From assembly GCA_034508935.3 (NCBI GenBank), contig CM067443.1, positions 125,240,672-125,304,671 of the forward strand: a DNA stretch of 64,000 nucleotides. Direction: 5' to 3'. How positions within the stretch are numbered: the stretch's first letter is position 1; every line of letters starts with the position of its first letter. This document shows, in pieces, positions 56,665 to 64,000 of this stretch. The position numbers were made by a program, and so were the translations under genes. The notes below the pieces were generated by a model. The model saw only the letters and a list, made by a program, of their open reading frames with translations, was not told where the DNA came from and did not search any database. This stretch comes from Berghia stephanieae (Eukaryota > Mollusca > Gastropoda > Nudibranchia > Aeolidiidae).

Positions 56665-56850
56665 ATGTTGAGTTCGATGATGTATTGAATGGTATTGTTT
56701 TGAGTTCGATGCTGTATTGATTGGTATTTTGTTTTGAGTTCGATGATGTATTGATGGGTATTTTGAGTTCGTTGTTGTATAGAGTGGTTTGTTTTTTTGA
56801 GTTCGATGTTGTATTGATTGGTATTTTGAGTTCGATTTTGTATTGCAAGG
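56665..56850 (+). repeat. Minisatellite, six units of 28-35 bp
   Basis: GAGTTCGATG(A/T)TGTATTGATTGGTATTTT-type units begin at about 56669, 56702, 56735, 56764, 56799 and 56827. Confidence 0.9.
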
Positions 56851-57821
56851 TCATGTGACCTACCTGAGCGTGTGTTTATTGAGTGTTCGATTTGCCATCG
56901 ATTATGTATCGAATGTTTAATTGCGTAATAATAGGGCTATACAGCTGATTAAAAAGGATCCTATCCCGGTGTTATTAGGTTCCGACTGGTTCACCCGCGC
57001 CGCAGCGCCGCAGCGCAAATTGAGGTTACGCAGTACAGTCCAAGGACTCTAACGCTGAGCCGCGTTGTTCTTTTAAATTGGTTTCTTACTCCTGAGTCTA
57101 ATGACTTATTAATTTAATCAATTAAAAGTCCATTGATTCCCTCAAAGGTCAAAGGGCAAATAGCTCAGGCGTCAGCCGCACAGCAGCGCCGCACAAAAAA
57201 AATAGGTCAAGGTCATTCAGAGCAGCCGGTAGTCTAAATCATTTTGATTGGTTCTTTCAAATTCTCCGATCTTGATCGGATATCATATTGTCATAGTTTC
57301 GTCCGTTTGATTGGTTCTTTGAAATATATTTTTGTCTGGACAGTGTCGTCGTAAAATGAGTGGTCTTGTGAAAGCATTAATTCTCAATGTAGAACCAGAT
57401 GAAATGTTCCATTGTGTTAGAACCGTGATAGATCATACCCATTGTATACCTTAAAAATGTCTGTTCTAAAAAAGGAAATTAAAAGTTCCCATGGGAACAT
57501 TTCGTTAATGTGTTTTGCTATTTAAATATAACCTTATACACATCCGGCTTAATGCCACTCAACGCTATTCTCACATCAGCCTTGTTATGATTACAAATAA
57601 TTACGTTCACAACTGGAAAATATACGTCGGTACTTGACACCATCGGAATGTCTCTCGCACAAATAATTACGCACACATCTGGAAAATAAATGTCTCTCGC
57701 GTTCTTCAAACGTACTATCTCGCTTTCATCTTAACCAATTATTTACTTTCCAGCCCTCGCCAGAAAATAATTACCTGTTTTACAGTCGTGAGAAAATATT
57801 AGCACTTTCTAAAAAATTCCG
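56851..57821. other. Spacer, no gene seen
   Basis: Has a GC-rich GCCGCAGCGCCGCAGCGC patch near 57000 echoed by CAGCAGCGCCGCAC near 57182. Short repeated AATAATTACG.CA(C)A(A)CTGGAAAATA motifs occur near 57595 and 57663. Confidence 0.5.
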
Positions 57822-57896
57822 CGTAACGGGTAGTCGAACTTGAAACCTTTAACATACAAAGCAAAGACCACGCCGCTGGACCACGCTATCGTATAA
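57822..57896 (-). repeat. tRNA-like sequence (SINE head or relic)
   Basis: The minus strand reads GATAGCGTGGTCCAGCGGCG (A box) and AAGTTCGACTACC (B box). The acceptor arms do not pair, so it is not a working tRNA. Confidence 0.5.
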
Positions 57897-57979
57897 GGAG
57901 TGTTTATTCAATTCCCAGGTCTGACTCCTGGACTTAGAACTTTTTTTTTATTTTTTAAAGAGAATTATTATAACGCTGT

Positions 57980-58071
57980 GATTATCCCCAGACACCTGTC
58001 TGGGGATAATAAAAATTTGTTATCCCCAGACACCTGTCTGGGGATAACGAATTTTTATTATCCCCAGACGC
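57980..58071. repeat. Palindrome array Q, left
   Basis: The 30-bp palindrome built on TTATCCCCAGACA-CC-TGTCTGGGGATAA occurs at 57981-58010 and 58020-58047, followed by a half unit TTATCCCCAGACGCAT to 58071. The same series recurs at 60229-60345. Confidence 0.92.
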
Positions 58072-58246
58072 ATATTTGAAACTCCGCTCTTTTAAACAAT
58101 TATCCACATTCCAGAATATGGAATGTTTCCAGATACACATAGAAATAGGGAAAGTTAATAAAATATCTATAAAAACATAAAATTAACCAACATTGAAATC
58201 AGTTGTTACTACATATACACAATATGCGTCGACTTCGAAGTGGGTG

Positions 58247-58323
58247 TCATGGCCGAATGGTTTAGTCGTCTGCCCTGGAAGTTTGACCATAATCGACGTT
58301 GTGGGTTCAAATCCTGGTAACGT
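58247..58323 (+). repeat. tRNA-like sequence with long variable arm, probably a relic
   Basis: TGGCCGAATGGTTTAGTCG (A box, Ser/Leu-type D arm), GGTTCAAATCC (perfect B box) and a T run as terminator. Acceptor arms pair at only about 5 of 7 positions, so it is a tRNA relic or a SINE head rather than a sure gene. Confidence 0.5.
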
Positions 58324-58424
58324 CACTTTTTTTTTTTTTTTTTAAATTCCGTCTTCTTTTTACAGAACGTTGAAAGGGATAAATGTCCCATCCATCCTCC
58401 CCCCACCTCTTTTTTTTTATTATT

Positions 58425-58430
<6 letters not shown>

Positions 58431-58480
<50 letters not shown>
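58431..58480 (+). repeat. (CT)n microsatellite
   Basis: About 25 CT units. Confidence 0.95.
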
Positions 58481-58485
<5 letters not shown>

Positions 58486-58808
58486 TTTTTCTAGTTTCTA
58501 GCAAATAAATTCGTCCCCACTCCGATCTCAAATAGTGTCTAAAAAGAATAAATAATTAAAAAGCAAACAAACAGAAATATTCAGAGAGCGACCAAATGGT
58601 CAGATAGAGGAGAAAAAAAAAACAATAAGTGTTTTAAACATAAAAACAATAATTGTTTTAAAAATAAAAACAATTTAAGAAATTCATGCTCAGAAACGGA
58701 ACATTTACATAAAGGTTTAGCAAACAAAAAACTCTAAGGTTTAGGTCAAAATATAAAAAAGAAAAAAGAAAAAGAGAGATTTCCCTCGGAGCAGGGAATA
58801 GTGTTAAC

Positions 58809-59287
<479 letters not shown>

Positions 59288-59491
59288 ATTGACCAAAACA
59301 AAAAAAAACAATAATAGATCGAGAGCAAATTAAATAATGAAATAATATTATCGGAGAAATAAAAAATTCAACTGATTAAAAAAAAACTCTTGCTCGGAAC
59401 TCGGAACAAAAGTGAAAACAATGAAAATCAATTGGGAAGAAAGAAAGAAAAGTAAAAAAAAAAAAAAAAATGAGTGGGGGGGGGGGGGGGG

Positions 59492-59578
59492 CGGTCGCGA
59501 CTGGGTCGAATCTGTGCAGCTAAAAGGAGTAAAATGAAAGGTGGCCTTACCCACTGAGCTGCCTATCCACACCGCTAT
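59492..59578 (-). repeat. tRNA-like sequence (SINE head or relic)
   Basis: The minus strand reads GGCAGCTCAGTGGGTAAGGC (A box) and AGATTCGACCCAG (B box). A G/C run borders it at 59476-59490. Confidence 0.5.
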
Positions 59579-59579
59579 C

Positions 59580-60228
59580 GGAATATTTTAAATTCATATA
59601 TGAGCTAAACATATTTCCACCATTTTTGATTCCTTGTTTTGGTAGTTATTTTCATCTCTGATTCGAATAAAAATATGTTGTTGGATCTAGTTTTGTGGAC
59701 GTGTGATACTAAATTGTATTGTCTTGTGCGAAGCAGACAGGAAATAACAGGTGTGGGTTTTGGGCTTTGGGGCGAACAACACCATGGCCTAGGAATTCGT
59801 CCGCGACATAAAAATTATTCCCGGTCGTCCCCAAAATTGTGGCCAGAATGAGCAAATTATAGAAACAAGAGATGATCAATAAAGTTAACAGGTAGGTTGG
59901 TAATGAAAATTTAAATGGTTGGTGGACTATGAACAGATTTGATGATTAACAACTTTCTTCCTGGTTGAAAATAAAAAGTCGAATTGCCAGTTTGACGTTT
60001 TCAGATCAAAGTAACAAAAGAAATTTCACTGATCCATTTGCTTTAAAATATTTTTTAAAAAAGAGCTGGATTTGACATTTGATCACTATTTACTTTCATC
60101 TTGTGTTAAATATCACTTGATATATTAACTGTTTTGGGACACAACCACTAGTATTTTTTCCAGAATATTTGGTATTTTTCACGCCTAGTTTGGCATTTTG
60201 CATAAAATCTTTCTGCCCACTTGCTACA
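59580..60228. other. Spacer inside the palindrome-bounded segment
   Basis: No gene recognised. Confidence 0.45.
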
Positions 60229-60345
60229 TGCGTCTGGGGATAGTATCCTCAGACAGTTGTCTGGGGATAACAAAAATTGGTTATCCCCAGACACCTGTCT
60301 GGGGATAACGAATTTTTATTATCCCCAGACAGGCGTCTGGGAATA
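60229..60345. repeat. Palindrome array Q, right
   Basis: ATGCGTCTGGGGATA, a changed unit, then TTATCCCCAGACACC-TGTCTGGGGATAA, CGAATTTTTATTATCCCC and a last worn unit. The inner edge (ATGCGTCTGGGGATA) is the reverse complement of the inner edge of the left array. Confidence 0.9.
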
Positions 60346-60754
60346 ATGACAGCCTTATTATAAACTTTCCCATGACAAATATCTACAAATCTCATTAGCT
60401 TTTGAGCGTGTTTCCACACCCACATCTGGAACACATTTACCCTCCCTGCTTGAGAGTTCACAGGCTTTATCGCCCTCTCGTGTTTATATTTAGATAAACC
60501 CGTTTTCAAACAACCTCGAAGATTAAATATCGTGAGAAACAGTCTTGGTATTCGTTTTCTTTCTTACAACTGCACCTGGTGGTTTATTTTACGTTAAAAG
60601 TCAAAACCCTACGTTCTGACTGCTTTTTAAAATTATTATTGTTATTTTTTTTTTTTAGATGTTCTCTCGTTTAAATACTGGTTTGTAATACAGTTACATT
60701 ATTATCACCAGTCTTCTAATCGATAGGATAAAAGTGCGCTACCTAACCTCTAGA

Positions 60755-60915
60755 AGGGAACATCAATTGGTAGAGCTCTCGCTTTACACACAAAAGGAGT
60801 GGGTTCGAGTTTGTTTGTTTTGTTTTGTTGTTCTTATTCCCCTATCCATACAACACAATGATAAGGTAGCTAGGTCTGTTGGATCAAGCTGAAAGTACTT
60901 TTCGATAGTACATCT
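60755..60915 (+). mobile_element. SINE family B-like, diverged copy
   Basis: ATCAATTGGTAGAGCTCTCG and GTGGGTTCGAGTTTG form a tRNA-like head. TGTTGGATCAAGCTGAAAGT and ACTTTTCGATAG resemble the body of family B. Confidence 0.5.
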
Positions 60916-63429
60916 TTATTCCGTTCGTGTTATCACCCAATTGACAACGATGATTAGTTAACAGCGATCATCTCCAAGTGTAACCCCCCTCCTTCTTTAT
61001 ATTTTACAGTCTAATTCAATAAATGGAATACAGCTGCTCTAAATAATTAGTTCGAGTTATTTAGTCATTCATCACAAGACTTCGCGAAAACGTTATAGAA
61101 AAAAAAAATACTATACTATCAACTTAAGTAACTGTGACTGTAATTTTGATTATCTCGCCTCATTGGACACTACATTCTAAATATCTCATTTTATTTTGTG
61201 TCACCTCGCCATTACCATCGCATCATGAATTTAAAATTTCTAGCATCAAAAAAAAAAAAATTCCATTATTTAACTAAAAAAGATCTTGATATATACACAT
61301 CTTCATTAAAAAATAATTATCACGCGTGTCCAATGATGCGACCGTAAAGATAATTTACCCACCAAACGAAGAAGAGATAAATCAAAGATAGTGCAGGCTG
61401 TAACAAATACGAGTACATTCGTTTCGTTTCAAGAAGTGAACTCAACACTAAAATTATGATGAACACTTTTATTCGATTCAGATTATTGTTAATAGAAAAA
61501 CAGATTAAAGTAGATACCATGTCAGTCAAATCCCCTTTCTTCGTATTCCCCTCCTCTCTTTGAAAACGGATTTTAGAATCGATGATACCAAACGACTATT
61601 TTTCGAATTAACAAATTATGATCTGGACTTAATAAACCGTAATCACAGACACGTTAGTAGTTGCATTGTCCTGATTTGGTGATGTCTGTGAATCTTAAAT
61701 ACGAAAATGTCCGAAATAACACGATGTCACGCACAATTTTACTCGCGGTAATCAATGTTGATATATTTTTTTAATAATCATAGGTTCAAACTGACTTAAA
61801 ATAGGTGTAATATCTCTATACAGATTTAATCATGAGAAGTTTTGTTTAATAGTTAAACGCCTTACCACTTATCAACGAAAGGGATCACCATATGAAATCG
61901 ACACATGGTTAATTGGTGAATTTAGAAACAAAGTGTCTGTTTGTTGTCACCCTTGTCGTCTCAAACAATCAATTTTAAAGAATTATGTAGTTTTTCCAGT
62001 GATTTACTGTACTGGGATGGAAGAATTATCATGTATGGTTGTGTTGTTTTGTTTTTTTTTTCTTGGGTCATTTTTCTAAAGCGGGTCTTGTAGTTTGTAA
62101 TTTCCGTCTTAAATGCCATTTGCTTTATTTTTTAAAATAAGACGACGGAGAATTTTATTTAAGGCAATTAAAGTAGGTCTCGTTCTTGTCTAGGTCTGGT
62201 AAAATAAATGAGATGACGTCATACACTTAATACAATCCCGTAGACAATGTTGATATTGTAGAAACCTCCGGTATAGAGATTAGAACATGAATTCGAAATC
62301 AAGACGTTTTGGTATGGTAGTTAAACAATCTATCCATCGACCAATTAAAGCCTCTTCACTATGTGAATACGACTTGTAGATGGGTGCAATAGGAGGTGAA
62401 TGTTTTCATTGAAATTTCACGTAGGATCAATTAAATAGAAATACGACCGATAAGCAATGTCCATGTGTCCACACGAGTTAAACCCAATATCATGTTTTAC
62501 AGTCATATTCTCTTTACCCAATATCATTTTTGGAAACATTTTGATTGGGTTAATGTAAAATTTACATCTGAATCAAAACTAAAAAGAATTGGTGACAAAA
62601 GCTTTTGTAAAACTCCAACAACTTTTAACACACGGACTTATTTAACTTGGCTGCTTTTTAATAAAAAATATTCTTGTCTGATATAATACTTGTACCCGTC
62701 ATTTTCAACATGCGGCGGGTTTCGTGTTTTGTATCATGGACTTGAATTTTTTTTCGCAGCAAGAAATAAATAAATGAAACACAACAATCATTACAATACA
62801 CAATATTGATTGATCAATTACTTAATACAATTACATGTCCTTGCCAAGTTACTCACTTCGTGAAATAGATTTTGATGAAAAAAAAAATGAAAAGACAATT
62901 CCATCACTTCATGTCCTATATTATGGTTATCATACCAAGACATAACCTAATTGAAAATGTAACAAAAATTTTGTGTAGGAATAGTAAATTTTATAAACCA
63001 GGTATACATTATCTCTATTTATGACATTAAACCATGAATGTTTTTAACGCACATTTTCAGGGTTTGACACTATATTTACTGTACTTCTCCAGTAACATTG
63101 TCGAAGTTTTTAGATATTTGATACCACAACACTTTTAGATAACAGCTGGTGTTTTTTCCTCAAATTTTATCGATCTGAGCAGATAATATATTTTATCCCA
63201 GTGAAACGCTGTCCTAACAGCTGCTATATTTTTTTAAGATGATAACCCAAATGATCAGTAACACCCAATGTGTAAGACGTAAACGTGCAGTCTTTTAGTC
63301 GGTAGTGTAATATCATACAAAAACATCTGTCAAATGCGTAGTAATACCTAATGGCGATTAACAAGACGGTCAAAATTTATTAAATAAAAGTTTTTAGGAC
63401 AGAATATATCAATTGAACCTAAGAAATTA
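60916..63429. other. AT-rich spacer, no feature seen
   Basis: Short frames (61320-61529 minus, hydrophobic; 62465-62686 plus) show no family pattern. No repeat was recognised. Confidence 0.45.
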
Positions 63430-64000
63430 ATTTTTTTCAAAGCCAAAATGTGTGTGATGTAATTGATTTTTTAAGCTAAAATTTATGAAATATAAACTCG
63501 ATAGCAAAAATTTATCTAACCAAAACATTTGAAGTAAAACATTGTTGGCTAAAAATGTGAAGTTAAAGTTTTCTTACCAACATTTGGGAAGTAATCATTT
63601 TCAGGTCAAAGTTTATGAAATACAAACTGTATGACAAAAATGTATGAAACTAAAGTGTTTTTTTTTATCGAAATAGTGTCTGGTGAAAAAAATAAATAAA
63701 TAAAAATTAAAAGTTTTGTGGTCAAAATGAGTGAAGTAAAAGATTTTTCGACCAAAATTTATAAAATAAAAGTATGCGTGTAAAAATGTATGAAATGAAT
63801 ACTTTCTATCCAAAATCTATGCAATGAAATGTTTTTAGACCAAAATGTTTGTAGTAGTAGTATCTTGATAAAGTTTATGAATAAAGTATTATTTCTAACA
63901 AAAATATGTGAAGCAATAATTTTCCGACCAAATTGTCTGAAATGGACGTTTTCCAATCAAAATGTGAAAAGTAATAATGTTCTGACCCAATTATGAAATG
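63430..64000. repeat. Degenerate minisatellite, unit about 30-36 bp, running off the window
   Basis: Units of the form CCAAAATGTATGAAATAAAA plus a T-rich GTTTTTCGA part recur at least a dozen times with heavy change. The minus-strand translation shows the same beat in F-x-H-F and F-G-R-K-like groups. Confidence 0.75.

Noticed and set aside
56665-56850. CRISPR-like array (also considered for 50221-50335 and 63430-64000)
   Set aside because: Units are contiguous with no unique spacers, and the genome is animal.
60249-60509. Minus-strand 86-codon frame
   Set aside because: It starts inside the palindrome array and shows no family-like pattern.
61320-61529. Hydrophobic frame as a membrane protein
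   Set aside because: AT-rich DNA gives hydrophobic frames by chance; no start context, splice sites or motif.
62465-62686. 73-codon + strand frame
   Set aside because: No recognisable motif and composition like the flanks.

Overview
The window looks like the genome of an invertebrate animal. It is AT-rich and packed with long microsatellites. It carries spliced kinase and receptor exons, several families of non-LTR retrotransposons, tRNA-derived SINEs, Helitron and mariner relics, and very many short inverted-repeat elements. There are no operons and no bacterial-style gene packing. A marine lophotrochozoan such as a mollusc is my best guess, but the sequence does not fix the phylum.

Only three host genes can be named with confidence. 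On the + strand at about 2.0-6.2 kb lie 3' exons of a calcium/calmodulin-dependent kinase closest to CaMKIV. On the - strand at 14.9-16.3 kb is an intact, intronless transporter of the oxalate/formate (pyruvate-like) major-facilitator type. On the - strand at 51.0-51.7 kb is the last coding exon of a neuropeptide-type rhodopsin-family receptor. Four weaker exon candidates lie at 19.4-19.6 kb, 20.4 kb, 24.7-25.0 kb and 39.9-40.2 kb. A broken copy of a repeated, uncharacterised animal protein family lies at 26.2-26.7 kb. The named genes are unrelated and do not form a pathway.

The rest is repeat sequence, by region. 0-1.5 kb: antisense LINE split by a SINE. 10.9-13.5 kb: a young LINE, plus a second young copy nested in an older LINE. 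13.7-14.3 kb: compound microsatellite. 18-21 kb: MITEs and small repeats. 23.6-28.1 kb: a composite block between two inverted repeats. 28.4-31.2 kb: a head-to-head cluster of one MITE family. 32.9-33.9 kb: a mariner inside a TA array. 38.4-39.6 kb: a twin-primed LINE with a target-site duplication. 40-45.5 kb: SINEs and purine/pyrimidine arrays. 45.6-51 kb: a large broken inverted duplication carrying two Helitron ends and abutting the receptor gene. 54.5-56.5 kb: a LINE. 58-60.3 kb: a segment between palindromic arrays. 63.4-64 kb: a degenerate minisatellite running off the edge.

The most interesting signal is a roughly 190-bp MITE, present about 20 times, most copies of which carry a perfect TGACGTCA (CRE, CREB/ATF-type) site. 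Other notable structures are a 40-bp palindrome repeated in tandem beside a Helitron end, paired palindromic arrays 2.2 kb apart, and a 455-bp inverted-repeat element whose insertion is proven by an empty site elsewhere in the window. I recognised no LTR, retroviral or Polinton-type element. All family assignments come from remembered sequence patterns; no database search was possible.
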